64,000 nt of DNA from Dokdonella_A sp963758365 (GCA_963758365.1 CAVWVB010000001.1:434001-498000); one strand, 5' to 3'. Shown: positions 52,390 through 61,714, counted from the first letter of the stretch. Notes: generated by a model not told the origin, from the letters alone. Translations and numbers: made by a program.

Positions 52390-53495
52390 GCTTTGCCGCG
52401 ATACCGGACATTCTTGCCGACATCCGCGCGGGGCGCATGGTCGTGATCGTCGACGACGAGGACCGCGAGAACGAGGGCGACCTGATCATGGCCGCGGCGA
52501 CCGTGCGGCCCGAGGACATCAACTTCATGGCGCGGGAAGGCAGGGGGCTCATCTGCCTGTCGATGACCCGTGCGCGCTGCCGCCAGTTGGGTCTGAGGCC
52601 GATGGTCGACACCAACACCTCGCCGCAGCACACGAATTTCACGGTATCGATCGAGGCGGCCGAGGGCGTGACCACCGGCATTTCGGCCTACGATCGCGCG
52701 CACACGATCCGTACCGCGGTGCGCGCGGGCGCAGGCCCCGCCGACATCGTGCAGCCCGGGCACATCTTCCCGCTTGCCGCGCAGCCCGGCGGCGTGCTCG
52801 CGCGTGCGGGCCATACCGAGGCCGCCTGCGATCTCGCCGCGCTGGCCGGACTGGAGCCCGCGGGCGTGCTGGTCGAGGTGCTGAGTGCAGACGGCACGAT
52901 GGCGCGCAGGCCGGAGCTCGAGACGTTCGCGGCGACCCATGGTCTCAAGATCGGCACGATCGCGGACCTGATCCGCTATCGGCTGGAAACCGAGAAGACC
53001 GTGGAACGCGCGCACGAATCCGAGGTCGACACCGAGTTCGGCCGCTTTCGTCTGGTCGTCTATCGCGACGTGCTCGCGCAGAGCCTGCATTTCGCGCTCG
53101 TGCGCGGGGTGGTCGATGGGGACGCACCGGTGCTTACGCGCGTGCACGTGGGCAATACGCTGTCCGACGTGCTGCATCTGCGTCGCGAAGACCTCGGCCT
53201 GACCGTGACGGCCGCGCTGCGCCGCATTGCGAACAGCGATCGGGGCGTGGTCGTGGTCCTGGCCGGGGATGGTGACGCGGACGCGCTGCTCGAACGTCTG
53301 CGTGGCGGCGCCGGTGCGGATACCGCGAGTCCTTCGCAATGGCGCCGGCTTGGGCTCGGTGCGCAGATCCTCGCCGACCTCGGCGTGCGGCGCATGTGCG
53401 TGCTCGGCACGCCGCGCAAGCTGGTCGGACTCGCCGGTTTCGGACTCGAAGTCGTCGGTTACGAGGACGTCGCCGAGGCCGACCCGCGCGCGTAG
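52386..53495 (+). CDS. ribB: DHBP synthase fused to a degenerate GTP cyclohydrolase II domain (RibBX-type)
   Basis: A 369 aa protein. The N-terminal ~200 residues are an intact 3,4-dihydroxy-2-butanone-4-phosphate synthase with VIVDDEDRENEGDLIMAA, RGLICLSMT, TNFTVSIEAAEGVTTGISA and QPGHIFPLAAQPGGVLARAGHTEA. The C-terminal part (about 205-369) aligns to RibA by ending strands (GLGAQILADLGVRRMCVLGTP, LAGFGLEVV) but lacks the three zinc cysteines and the RQEGRGIGL-type loop. GTP cyclohydrolase II activity is therefore unlikely. A RibBX variant with a nonfunctional RibA part has been described in Proteobacteria (from memory). No FMN riboswitch lies upstream. Confidence 0.93.
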   Translation: MSFAAIPDILADIRAGRMVVIVDDEDRENEGDLIMAAATVRPEDINFMAREGRGLICLSMTRARCRQLGLRPMVDTNTSPQHTNFTVSIEAAEGVTTGISAYDRAHTIRTAVRAGAGPADIVQPGHIFPLAAQPGGVLARAGHTEAACDLAALAGLEPAGVLVEVLSADGTMARRPELETFAATHGLKIGTIADLIRYRLETEKTVERAHESEVDTEFGRFRLVVYRDVLAQSLHFALVRGVVDGDAPVLTRVHVGNTLSDVLHLRREDLGLTVTAALRRIANSDRGVVVVLAGDGDADALLERLRGGAGADTASPSQWRRLGLGAQILADLGVRRMCVLGTPRKLVGLAGFGLEVVGYEDVAEADPRA

Positions 53496-53714
53496 GGCGG
53501 CGCGGACCGTCAGTGCGGCTCCCGAGGCGGCGTCCGGCCCAGGCCCCAGCTCGCGTCCGGATCGGGGTCCGGACGGCCGCGACGCTCCCCGCATGTGCAT
53601 GAGCTTCATGCGCGTCGGCGCAAGACCGTGTGTCGAGGCGTTACCGCTGCCCATCGCCGCGTGTCCCCGGGTGTCGAGTAGACTGGAGACCGCTTCCTGT
53701 CGAACGACGCCTGC

Positions 53715-54179
53715 ATGATCCCGCACTCCGGTGAACTGCGCCCTGTGTCCGGCGCGCGCTATGCGGTCGTTGCGAGCCGCTGGAATCCGCGCATCGTGGA
53801 TGTTCTCGTCGAGGGCGCCGTGAACGCGCTGAGCGCGCACGGTGTCGCACGCACCGAAATCGACGTGGTACGTGTGCCCGGCGCGTGGGAACTCCCGCAG
53901 GTCGCGGCCAGACTCGCTCTCCGCGGCACCCATGTCGCGATCATCGCGCTCGGCTGCGTCGTGCGCGGCGAAACGCGCCACTACGAACACGTGGCCGATG
54001 AGTGCGCGAAGGGACTGATGCACGTCGCGCTCGAATTCGGAGTGCCGGTGCTGAACGGCGTGCTCGCGGTGGAGCGGCATGCCGATGCGCAGGCGCGCGC
54101 GGGCGGCGCCCAGGGCAACAAGGGCGAGGAAGCCGCGCTTGCGGCGCTGGAATTGGCCGACTTGTGGAGAACGTCTTGA
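53715..54179 (+). CDS. ribH: 6,7-dimethyl-8-ribityllumazine synthase
   Basis: A 154 aa lumazine synthase that joins the RibD product with the RibB product. It has YAVVASRWNPRIVDVLVEGA, VVRVPGAWELPQVAARLA, ALGCVVRGETRHYEHVA with the catalytic histidine, and FGVPVLNGVLAVE. The C-terminus contains AGGAQGNKGEEAALAALEL as expected. It is separated from ribBX by 219 bases in which nothing clear was seen. The stop overlaps the nusB start (TTGA). Confidence 0.96.
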   Translation: MIPHSGELRPVSGARYAVVASRWNPRIVDVLVEGAVNALSAHGVARTEIDVVRVPGAWELPQVAARLALRGTHVAIIALGCVVRGETRHYEHVADECAKGLMHVALEFGVPVLNGVLAVERHADAQARAGGAQGNKGEEAALAALELADLWRTS

Positions 54180-54634
54180 CCAGGGTCCACCACCCGGGCG
54201 GCATCGACCTCGCCGCGCGCTCGCGCGCGCGGCGCCGTGCGCTGCAGGCTATCTATGCCTGGCAGCTCAGCGGCAACCGCATCGACGGCGTCATCGAGCA
54301 GTTTCGTCACGAGCAGGACATGCAGATTGCCGATCTCGAGTACTTCGAAGGCATCGTGCGCGGTGTCGCGGGCGCTCATGCCGAGCTCGATGCGGCGATC
54401 CTGCCGTTCATCGATCGCGAGATCGAACGCGTCGATCCGATCGAGCGTGCGGTTCTGCGCATCGCGGCGTGGGAACTGCGCGAACGCGTCGACGTGCCGT
54501 ACCGGGTGGTGATCAACGAAGCGGTGGAAACGACGAAGCGGTTCGGCTCCGAGCATGGGCACACCTATGTCAATGGCGTGCTCGACAAGCTGGCCGCGCG
54601 CTGGCGATCCGCGGAATACGCCACGCGCCGGTAG
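54176..54634 (+). CDS. nusB: Transcription antitermination factor NusB
   Basis: A 152 aa all-helical RNA-binding protein. RSRARRRALQAIYAWQLSGN is the usual N-terminal helix, FEGIVRGVAGAHAELDAAI and RVDPIERAVLRIAAWELRERVDVPYRVVINEAVE are conserved. It acts with NusE (S10) on boxA in rRNA operons. I chose TTG 54176, which overlaps the ribH stop and has GGAG 6 bases upstream; GTG 54164 is an alternative that adds four residues. Following ribH is the standard gammaproteobacterial order. Confidence 0.95.
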   Translation: MTRVHHPGGIDLAARSRARRRALQAIYAWQLSGNRIDGVIEQFRHEQDMQIADLEYFEGIVRGVAGAHAELDAAILPFIDREIERVDPIERAVLRIAAWELRERVDVPYRVVINEAVETTKRFGSEHGHTYVNGVLDKLAARWRSAEYATRR

Positions 54635-54726
54635 ACGTGAGCGACCGCAATCCGGGTCGGACGCAGGCTGTCTTCACGGCGCCTGGGCCGGCACGGAAAC
54701 GTGCACAGAGCAGGGGAAGAGCGCAG

Positions 54727-55704
54727 ATGGAATTCGACCTGATCGAGGTGATCCGCACGCGCTGCGCACTCGCACGGGCCGATGTCCGCGTCGGCATGGG
54801 CGATGATGCGGCGGTACTCGCACCGCCGCCGGGCCATGAGCTGGTGGTCAGTACCGATACCCTGGTCGCCGGCGTGCATTTCCCGGAATCGACCGATGCA
54901 CGCGATATCGGCTGGAAGGCCCTCGCGGTGAATCTCTCCGATCTTGCCGCAATGGGCGCAACGCCCGCGTGGGCACTGCTCGCGTTGACCGTGCCCGGAC
55001 CGAGCCGCGATTTCGTCGATGCGTTCGCGCAGGGTTTCGCCGAACTCGCCGCGGCGCACCGGGTCGCACTCGTCGGCGGCGATACCACGCGCGGTCCGCT
55101 CAGCGTGACGGTCAGCGTGCATGGATTCGTTCCTCCGGGTCGCGCGCTGTTGCGCAGCGGTGCGCGCATCGGCGACGAAGTCTTCGTTACCGGCACCCTC
55201 GGAGATGCCGCGGCCGGTCTGCGTTGCCTCGATCGCGGCGACCCGCGGGCACGCGAACTGTTCAACGCCGCCGCCACCCGTGAAGCGCTTCTCGCGCGTT
55301 TGCATCGGCCGTCGCCGCGTCTCGCTGCGGGAATGGCCTTGCGTGACCTCGCCTCGGCGTGCATCGATGTGTCCGATGGCCTGCTCGCCGACCTCGGCCA
55401 CCTGGCCAGCGCGAGCGGTGTGGGCGTCGCGGTCGACGCGCTCGATCTGCCCGCGTCCTCGGCGCTGCTCGCGCTGTTCGACGCATCCGAGCGACTGCTG
55501 CTGCAGAGTGCGGGCGGCGACGACTACGAACTCGCGTTCACCGCCCCGCCGTCACGCAACGTCGACGTGCTGCGCGATCTGTCGCGGGTCGGCTGCGGCA
55601 CCACGCGGATCGGTCGGGTCGTAAAGGGTGAAGGCGTGCGTCTGCTCGATGCGGACGGATCCGTGATCGTTGCGCCGCGGCGCGGCTGGGATCACTTCGC
55701 ATGA
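54727..55704 (+). CDS. thiL: Thiamine-monophosphate kinase
   Basis: A 325 aa PurM-fold kinase making thiamine diphosphate. It has GMGDDAAVLAPPPGHELVVS at the N-terminus, DIGWKALAVNLSDLAAMGA, VGGDTTRGPLSVTVSVHG, and CIDVSDGLLADLGHL with the C-terminal active-site aspartate, plus AGGDDYELAFT. ATG 54727 was chosen for the family start MEFDLI; GGGGA lies ~12 bases upstream. It overlaps pgpA by ATGA. Confidence 0.95.
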   Translation: MEFDLIEVIRTRCALARADVRVGMGDDAAVLAPPPGHELVVSTDTLVAGVHFPESTDARDIGWKALAVNLSDLAAMGATPAWALLALTVPGPSRDFVDAFAQGFAELAAAHRVALVGGDTTRGPLSVTVSVHGFVPPGRALLRSGARIGDEVFVTGTLGDAAAGLRCLDRGDPRARELFNAAATREALLARLHRPSPRLAAGMALRDLASACIDVSDGLLADLGHLASASGVGVAVDALDLPASSALLALFDASERLLLQSAGGDDYELAFTAPPSRNVDVLRDLSRVGCGTTRIGRVVKGEGVRLLDADGSVIVAPRRGWDHFA

Positions 55705-56195
55705 GACTGGATTCGCGGCAGCGTCGCGCGATCCTGGGTCATCCCGCAGGCTGGATCGCGAGCGGTTTCGGGTCCGGCCTGAGTCCGGTCGCGCCAGGCA
55801 CGGCCGGATCGGCGCTCGCGCTGATTCCGTGGCTCGCGTTGCGCGGATTGCCGCTGCCGCTTCATGTGCTCGCGCTCGTGCTCGCGTTCGCACTCGGCGT
55901 CTGGGTGTCGAACATCGTGATCGCGCGTCTGCGCATCGAGGACCCAGGCGTTATCGTCTGGGACGAGTTCGTCGGCCAGTGGATCGCGCTGGTCCCGCTC
56001 CTGATCCGGCCGCAGGGATGGCCGTGGATCGTCGCGGGCTTCGTGCTGTTCCGCCTGTTCGACGTGTGGAAGCCGTGGCCGGTGTCGTGGGCCGATCGCA
56101 CGATCAAGGGCGGGCTCGGCGTGATGCTCGACGACGTACTCGCGGGCACCTATGCGGCGATCGCGATCACGATTGGCCTCGGCCTGTTGGCCTGA
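55701..56195 (+). CDS. pgpA: Phosphatidylglycerophosphatase A
   Basis: A 164 aa inner-membrane phosphatase that makes phosphatidylglycerol. Family segments are ASGFGSGLSPVAPGTAGSAL, DPGVIVWDEFVGQWIAL with the metal-binding acidic residues, FRLFDVWKPWPVSWADRTI, and GGLGVMLDDVLAGTYA. It has three or four hydrophobic helices. Its ATG overlaps the thiL stop, so the two are coupled. The 191 bases after it, up to the minus-strand oxidase, show no recognisable feature. Confidence 0.95.
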   Translation: MRLDSRQRRAILGHPAGWIASGFGSGLSPVAPGTAGSALALIPWLALRGLPLPLHVLALVLAFALGVWVSNIVIARLRIEDPGVIVWDEFVGQWIALVPLLIRPQGWPWIVAGFVLFRLFDVWKPWPVSWADRTIKGGLGVMLDDVLAGTYAAIAITIGLGLLA

Positions 56196-56386
56196 CCCGC
56201 AGGAGCGGCATGGGTCGTCGCGCGCGATCGCGGTCAGGGGCACGCATCGTTCAGCGGATAAGCCTCGCAGGCTGTACTTGCGCGATGCCGGAATGTGCCG
56301 CTGTAGTTGGCGATGCGGCCCGGTTGCGCCTGCGCATTGACGATCGGCGGAAGCCGACCTTGTCGCATCCTCGCGCGTCGACTTGC

Positions 56387-57769
56387 TCAGGGGCTCTCGA
56401 CATCGGGCAGCAGCTTGCCCGGATTGAGGATGCCGTCGGGATCGAACTGGGTCTTGATCCGGCGCATCAGCGCGAGCGCGTTCGCATCGATCGCGCGCTG
56501 CATGAAATCGCGCTTGGCGAGACCGATGCCGTGTTCGCCCGAGAGCGTGCCGTCGAGCCCGATCACGGTCGCAAAGACCTCACCGAGACATGCCTGCGCG
56601 CGGACGAGTTCGGCGTCGTCTCGCGGCAGCAGATTCACGTGCAGGTTGCCATTGCCGGCGTGGCCGAAACACACGATCGGGAACCCATATTGCGCCGCCA
56701 GTGCGCGCGTCGCCGCGACGAGATCGGGCACGCGGCTGACCGGCACCACGACGTCCTCGTTGATCTTGTTCGGCGACAGCGTGCGCAACGCGGGCGACAG
56801 CGCCTTGCGTGCGGCCCAGAGCGTGACGACCTCGGCGTCGTCGCCGGCGACCACGAGCTGTTCGAGTCCGGCGCCGCGCGCCGCACGCGTGACTGCGTCG
56901 ACGGCGGACGCCAGCGTTTCGGGTTCGCCGTCGATTTCGATCAGCAGCATCGCGCCCGCAAGCGGGATCGCGGCGCCGCCCTGCGTACGCGCGAGGCGCA
57001 GACACTCATCGTCGAGAAATTCGAGCGCGCACGGCGTGACCGGCTGGGCCATGATCCGCGCGACGGCGCGGGCGGCGGCGTTGACGTCGACATATGTCGC
57101 ACGCAGCGTGCGCTTCGCCGATGCGAGAGGAGTCAGTTTCAGGGTCGCCTCGGTGATGATCGCGAGCGTGCCTTCCGAGCCGACCAGCAGACGGGTCAGG
57201 TCGTAGCCGGTCGATCCCTTCGTGGTCGGCGTGCCGCAGCGAAACGCCTGACCGTTGCCGGCGACCGCGCGCAGCGCGAGCACGTTGTCGCGGGTCGCGC
57301 CGTACTTCACCGCGCGCGGTCCGCCCGCATTGCAGGCGATATTGCCGGCGATCGTGCAGTACGGCGCCGAGGTCGGATCAGGTGGCCAGAACAGACGGTG
57401 CGGTGCGAGTGCGGCCTGCAGATCGCCGTTGAGCAGGCCCGGTTCGACGACGGCGAGGCGGTTGTCCGGATCGATGCGCAGCACGCGCGACATGCGTTCG
57501 AAGCTCGCGACGATACCGCCATCGACCGGCACGCTCGCGCCGGTCGTGTTGGTGCCGCGCCCGCGCGCGACGAGCGGCACACGATGCGCGCGGCACAGCT
57601 GCACGAGTTCGACCACCTGATCGTGAGCCGTCGGGAACACGACTGCATCGGGTGTCGTCTGGCGGCGCGAGTTGTCGTAGCCGTAGACCAGACATTCGCC
57701 CGCATCGGTGGTCAGCGACGTGGCGCCGAAGATGCGTTCGAGGTCTGTGCGGGCGGAAGCTGCAAGCAT
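56387..57769 (-). CDS. FAD-linked oxidase (GlcD/D-lactate dehydrogenase-like)
   Basis: A 460 aa flavoprotein of the VAO family. FAD-binding segments are VVFPTAHDQVVELVQLCRAH, LVARGRGTNTTGASVPVDGG, CTIAGNIACNAGGPRAVKYG and LLVGSEGTLAIITEATLKL. The C-terminal cap has FGHAGNGNLHVNLLP with metal/substrate histidines and SGEHGIGLAKRDFM, LNPGKLLP. Family members oxidise D-2-hydroxyacids such as glycolate, D-lactate or D-2-hydroxyglutarate; the exact substrate is not evident. Start 57769 (MLAASARTDLERIF) fits the family better than two in-frame ATGs further upstream. Confidence 0.9.
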   Translation of the reverse strand: MLAASARTDLERIFGATSLTTDAGECLVYGYDNSRRQTTPDAVVFPTAHDQVVELVQLCRAHRVPLVARGRGTNTTGASVPVDGGIVASFERMSRVLRIDPDNRLAVVEPGLLNGDLQAALAPHRLFWPPDPTSAPYCTIAGNIACNAGGPRAVKYGATRDNVLALRAVAGNGQAFRCGTPTTKGSTGYDLTRLLVGSEGTLAIITEATLKLTPLASAKRTLRATYVDVNAAARAVARIMAQPVTPCALEFLDDECLRLARTQGGAAIPLAGAMLLIEIDGEPETLASAVDAVTRAARGAGLEQLVVAGDDAEVVTLWAARKALSPALRTLSPNKINEDVVVPVSRVPDLVAATRALAAQYGFPIVCFGHAGNGNLHVNLLPRDDAELVRAQACLGEVFATVIGLDGTLSGEHGIGLAKRDFMQRAIDANALALMRRIKTQFDPDGILNPGKLLPDVESP

Positions 57770-57949
57770 GGGATCCGGGGAGACAGGTTGGCGCGATCGT
57801 TCGCGCATGGAATGACGCCGCAACGCGTGTGTATTGGCCGGTCGCTCCTTGATCCCGGGACATCTCCCGCGACGAGGTTGTGGGCAAGGAGGGGAACTGC
57901 CCCGTTCACGGAGCGGCCGTCTCGCATCCCGGAGATTGCAGGCTACGCC

Positions 57950-58540
57950 TCACTCCACGTACTCGAACAGTTTGACCACGCGCTCGACACCCGCCACGTC
58001 ACGCGCGATCGCGACCACGGCTTCGTCCTCCTCATGGGTGACGCGGCCCATCAGGTAGACCACGCGATGCGCGGTGGTCACGTTGACACGGGTCGGATCG
58101 AATCCCTGCAGACTGGTCAGATCGAGCAAAGCGGTCTTCACGCGCGCGGTGATCGCATTGTCGCGCCGGTTCGACCAGAAGCCTTCGGGTTCGCCGACCT
58201 CGAGCTGGTTGACGATGCGGCGCGTGCCTTCGAAGCCGCTGACCAGCCGCTCCGCGCGCAGCTTGAGTTCCTCGGTGCGGACCTGGCCGACCAGGAGCAT
58301 GACGCCGTCATAGACGACGATCTTCACGTTGTTCTTGAGCGCCAGGTCCTTGTCCGTGTTGAGCGAGTCGTAGGCGCCAAGATAGATGCGCTTGTCGTCG
58401 ATGTAGGTGCCGACATCGCGGCGGTCGTGGGCCGCGCTCGCACCGACCGCGGCACCGCCGACGATCGCGGCGAAGCAGCCGCCGAGCAGGGGCAGCACGA
58501 CGAGCAATGACAACCAGGCGAATCGGTGACCACGACGCAT
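57950..58540 (-). CDS. dolP: BON-domain outer-membrane lipoprotein (DolP/YraP-like)
   Basis: A 196 aa lipoprotein with lipobox LGGC (LLVVLPLLGGCFAAI) and two BON domains: the first near 60-115 (LALKNNVKIVVYDGVMLLVG), the second near 125-190 (ARVKTALLDLTSLQGFDPTRVNVTTAHRVVYLMGRV). DolP helps outer-membrane integrity and BAM function. ATG 58540 has GAGGA upstream. It follows yraN and lpoA on the same strand, the same association as in E. coli, where diaA lies between; diaA is absent here. Confidence 0.87.
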   Translation of the reverse strand: MRRGHRFAWLSLLVVLPLLGGCFAAIVGGAAVGASAAHDRRDVGTYIDDKRIYLGAYDSLNTDKDLALKNNVKIVVYDGVMLLVGQVRTEELKLRAERLVSGFEGTRRIVNQLEVGEPEGFWSNRRDNAITARVKTALLDLTSLQGFDPTRVNVTTAHRVVYLMGRVTHEEDEAVVAIARDVAGVERVVKLFEYVE

Positions 58541-58550
58541 GCAACGGTCC

Positions 58551-58940
58551 TCAGGTGGTTTCGAAGGCATTCGGCAGCCAGTCCAGGATGGGTTCGGCCG
58601 CATCGCCGGCGATCGCGACGACATCGAAGCGGCATGGACGGGTGGCCAGGCGCGGATGCTGCGACAGGAACATTCCGGCCGCGCGGATGAGTTTCGCACG
58701 CTTGGCGGCACCGACCGAATCGACCCCGTCGCCGAAACCCTGGTTCGTGCGGCCACGCCGGTAGCGCACTTCGACGAACACGACCGTGTCGCGGTCGCGC
58801 ATCACGAGGTCGATCTCGCCGTGGCGGCACGAGAAGTTGCGCGCGATCACCGCGAGTCCGGCCGTTTCGAGGTGGCTGCGCGCGATCTCCTCGTAGCGCG
58901 CGCCGGTGCTGCGCGAATCGGCAGCGGCGTGCGGATTCAT
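58551..58940 (-). CDS. yraN: YraN family endonuclease-like protein
   Basis: A 129 aa protein of the UPF0102 family. It has GARYEEIARSHLETAGLAVI, NFSCRHGEIDLVMRDRDTVV and FVEVRYRRGRTNQGFG, corresponding to the restriction-like D/E-x-V-E-V core, and a C-terminal RFDVVAI. The fold suggests a nuclease related to Holliday junction resolvases, but the function is unproven. The ATG overlaps the lpoA stop as ATGA. It ends 10 bases before the dolP start. Confidence 0.92.
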   Translation of the reverse strand: MNPHAAADSRSTGARYEEIARSHLETAGLAVIARNFSCRHGEIDLVMRDRDTVVFVEVRYRRGRTNQGFGDGVDSVGAAKRAKLIRAAGMFLSQHPRLATRPCRFDVVAIAGDAAEPILDWLPNAFETT

Positions 58941-60772
58941 TGGCGGATCGGCATCGTGCTGAGCGCGCCGTCTACCGGCTGGGCGATGCCGTTCTGGAAG
59001 CGCGCCCAGCCGACCAGGCGATGGATGCGTCCGAAATTGTCCGCGGTGAGTTCGCCGGTCGCGCCGTTGAGGTAGGAATCGGGATGCGCTAGCAGCCAGT
59101 CCATGTATGGCAGCACCGCATAGGCATCCATGCCGAATGCGAACAGGCGTCCGCCGAAGCCGTTGGCGCTGTCGATACGGCCGGAAAAGATCGAACGGTC
59201 GGGACGACCGGGCAGCGGACCGAACAACCATGGCGCGTCGCAGAATTCGACGCCGTCGAGATCGCGGTCGAGTGCCGGGTTGCTGTCGCCTCCGTAGATA
59301 TGCGAAGTCGCGTACACCGCGACGCTCATGTTCGAGATACGCAGTTGCGGTACCAGCAGTCGGGCCTGTTGCGGACGCATGCTGATGAACACGCCGGTCC
59401 CGCTGCCGCTACCCAGGTCCGCGGTGGCGCTGCGGATCTGCGCTGCGTAGTTGACATCGTCGTCGCTCACGCGCGCCTCGCCGGCGATCGCGCCGCCGCC
59501 CGCTTCGAACTGGGCACGGAATGCACGCGCCGCGCGTTCCGCCCAGTCGGCGCTCGCGGTGATCACCGCCGCGCGCATGACGCCGCGCTCGAGCATGTGC
59601 TCGGCGACCTGTGCACCTTCGGCGTCTGGCAGGAGACCGAATTCCGCGCTGCCCGCCGGCGGCACTTCGCCGGTGTCGGGATGGTTGAGCGCGAGGACGC
59701 GTGCCGGCAGGGCCTGATGGAACAGGGCGCCGACCGACTCGCGCTGCAACGGTCCGACCACGTGGTCGGCGCCATCGGCAACCGCGCGGTCGTAGGCGGC
59801 GGTCGCATCCTCGGGCGTCCGGCCGGCGTCATAAATGCGAACGTCCGGTCGATGCGCCTGGTCGTCGGCAAAGTATGCGGCGAGGAAGCCGTCACGGATC
59901 GATCGCGACACGTTCGCGAGCTGCGAGCCGAACGGCAGCAGCAGAGCGACCTGATGCATCGTCTCGTAACCCTCCACGGCGAGCGCGCCGTCCTCGCCAC
60001 CCGGCCGCATCGTGCCGACCGGGCGGCTCGGGCGCGGCAGCGCACGCGCGAGCGGCTGGCCCTGGCCGCGCAGTACCTGTTCGATCCATGGACGCAAGGG
60101 GTCTTGCGGCGGCAGGTCCGATACCCGCGTGCGCAGAACCCCCGCATCGATCCTGGCCAGAATGTCGATCAGTTGTTGACGGTTTTGCTCGCGATCGGCG
60201 CCTTCGAGATCACGGTCGAGCGCGGCGCGCATGCGCGCGGAAGCAAACGCGTCGCCCGCGGCCAGATCAGCGCGTGCGCGCAGCTCGAGCGCGCGCAAGC
60301 GCAGGGATGCGGGCAGCGCCGAGCTGTCAAAAGCAAGCAGCGCCTTGGCACGTTCGGTGTCGCCGCGCTTGAGTGCGATCTCGGCATCGAGGAGATCCAG
60401 CCGCTGCTGTTCGTCACCAGTCAGGTGACGGCGCTTGACGTCGCCGAGTGCGTCGGCGGCACCTTCGATGTCGCCGCGGTCACGCAGGGCCTCGGCGGCA
60501 CGCAGACGGTAGTAGGCCGCGGCGTTGCCGCGATGCGCGTGCGCAAGATCGAGGAATTCGCGGGCGGCCTGATCGAGTTCGCCCTGGCGGTACAGCTGCT
60601 CGGCGTGGGCAGCCTGCTCGGCGACCGCGTCCGAGGGTTGACCCAGACGTTCCGCGAAACTGGCACAGGCACCCAGCAGCGTGCACGACAGCACGACGGG
60701 TAGGCAACGCGCGCTCGCGCCGGACAGCGAGGCGACGAGGCGATGCCACGCGCCGCGAGGATTGCCAGGCAT
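58937..60772 (-). CDS. lpoA: Penicillin-binding protein activator LpoA
   Basis: A 611 aa outer-membrane lipoprotein that activates PBP1a. Lipobox LGAC near residue 35 (LSCTLLGACASF) after an unusually long signal peptide. TPR-like helical N-domain (AEQLYRQGELDQAAREFLDL, EALRDRGDIEGAADAL), then a periplasmic-binding-protein-like C-domain (QVALLLPFGSQLANVSRSIRD, GPLQRESVGALFHQALPARV, HIYGGDSNPALDRDLDG). Start 60772 is six bases after GGAGGG; the ATG at 60775 is adjacent. It is divergent from rsmI, as yraM and yraL are in E. coli. Confidence 0.93.
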   Translation of the reverse strand: MPGNPRGAWHRLVASLSGASARCLPVVLSCTLLGACASFAERLGQPSDAVAEQAAHAEQLYRQGELDQAAREFLDLAHAHRGNAAAYYRLRAAEALRDRGDIEGAADALGDVKRRHLTGDEQQRLDLLDAEIALKRGDTERAKALLAFDSSALPASLRLRALELRARADLAAGDAFASARMRAALDRDLEGADREQNRQQLIDILARIDAGVLRTRVSDLPPQDPLRPWIEQVLRGQGQPLARALPRPSRPVGTMRPGGEDGALAVEGYETMHQVALLLPFGSQLANVSRSIRDGFLAAYFADDQAHRPDVRIYDAGRTPEDATAAYDRAVADGADHVVGPLQRESVGALFHQALPARVLALNHPDTGEVPPAGSAEFGLLPDAEGAQVAEHMLERGVMRAAVITASADWAERAARAFRAQFEAGGGAIAGEARVSDDDVNYAAQIRSATADLGSGSGTGVFISMRPQQARLLVPQLRISNMSVAVYATSHIYGGDSNPALDRDLDGVEFCDAPWLFGPLPGRPDRSIFSGRIDSANGFGGRLFAFGMDAYAVLPYMDWLLAHPDSYLNGATGELTADNFGRIHRLVGWARFQNGIAQPVDGALSTMPIRQ

Positions 60773-60886
60773 CATGATCCCTCCGTGCATGCGCGATAAG
60801 CTACGCTGCGATGATAGCCGATCATGGCGGCTGCCCCGGCGCACCGCGCGCGGGCAGCCACCCTCCGACACGGTCTGGAGATCGCG

Positions 60887-61714
60887 ATGAAGCAGATGCC
60901 GGGACGGCTTTGGGTGGTCGCGACACCGATCGGCAACCTCGACGATCTTTCGCCGCGCGCCTGCGAAACATTGCGCGCGGCCGACGTGATCGCGGCCGAA
61001 GACACCCGCCACAGTGCGCCGCTGATCGCCCGCACCGGCAGCCGCGCGCGCACGCTTGCACTGCATGAACACAACGAGCACGAGCAGGCCGCACATCTGG
61101 TCGAACGGTTGCGCGCCGGCGACGACGTCGCATTGATTTCCGATGCCGGCACGCCCTTGATCAGCGATCCGGGCTACCGGCTCGTGCATGCGGCACGCGA
61201 AGCCGGATTCGAGGTGTCGCCCGTGCCCGGTCCGTGCGCGGCGATCGCTGCGCTTTCAGCAGCGGGCTTACCCAGCGACCGGTTTGCATTCGAAGGTTTT
61301 CTGCCGGCCAAAGCGCGCGCGCGCCGGGAACGCCTGCGCGCGCTCGTCGCCGAAACGCGCACCTTGATCTTCTACGAGTCCAGCCACCGCATCCTCGATT
61401 CTCTGAGCGATGCGACTGCGGTATTCGGCGCGGCACGCCGTAGCGTGCTCGCGCGCGAGCTGACCAAGTTGTTCGAGACGATCATGGCCGCGCCGCTCGG
61501 CGAGATTCTCGAGCGGGTCACCGCTGATGCCAACCAGCAGCGTGGCGAGTTCGTGCTGATCGTGGCCGGCGCGGAAGGCGAAGCCGCCGATTCGATGCTC
61601 GCCGAAGGCCGGCGCGTGTTCGCGATATTGCGCGAGGAACTCGCCCCCGCGCGCGCGGCAAAGCTCGCCGCGGCGATCAGCGGCGCGCCGCGCAAGGCGC
61701 TCTACGAGGGCTGA
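60887..61714 (+). CDS. rsmI: 16S rRNA (cytidine-1402-2'-O) methyltransferase
   Basis: A 275 aa tetrapyrrole-methylase-fold enzyme that methylates ribosomal C1402. It has LWVVATPIGNLDDLSPRACE at the N-terminus, VIAAEDTRHSAPLI, VALISDAGTPLISDPGYRLV, VSPVPGPCAAIAALSAAGLP and FYESSHRI. ATG 60887 is preceded by GGAG and matches the family start; an ATG at 60824 would add 21 residues. It is divergent from lpoA and 53 bases before rnpB, whose promoter lies after its stop. Confidence 0.95.
   Translation: MKQMPGRLWVVATPIGNLDDLSPRACETLRAADVIAAEDTRHSAPLIARTGSRARTLALHEHNEHEQAAHLVERLRAGDDVALISDAGTPLISDPGYRLVHAAREAGFEVSPVPGPCAAIAALSAAGLPSDRFAFEGFLPAKARARRERLRALVAETRTLIFYESSHRILDSLSDATAVFGAARRSVLARELTKLFETIMAAPLGEILERVTADANQQRGEFVLIVAGAEGEAADSMLAEGRRVFAILREELAPARAAKLAAAISGAPRKALYEG

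Noticed and set aside
53496..53714. FMN riboswitch before ribH or ribBX
   Set aside because: Conserved RFN-element segments were not found, and ribBX is translationally coupled to ribE, leaving no room for a riboswitch there.
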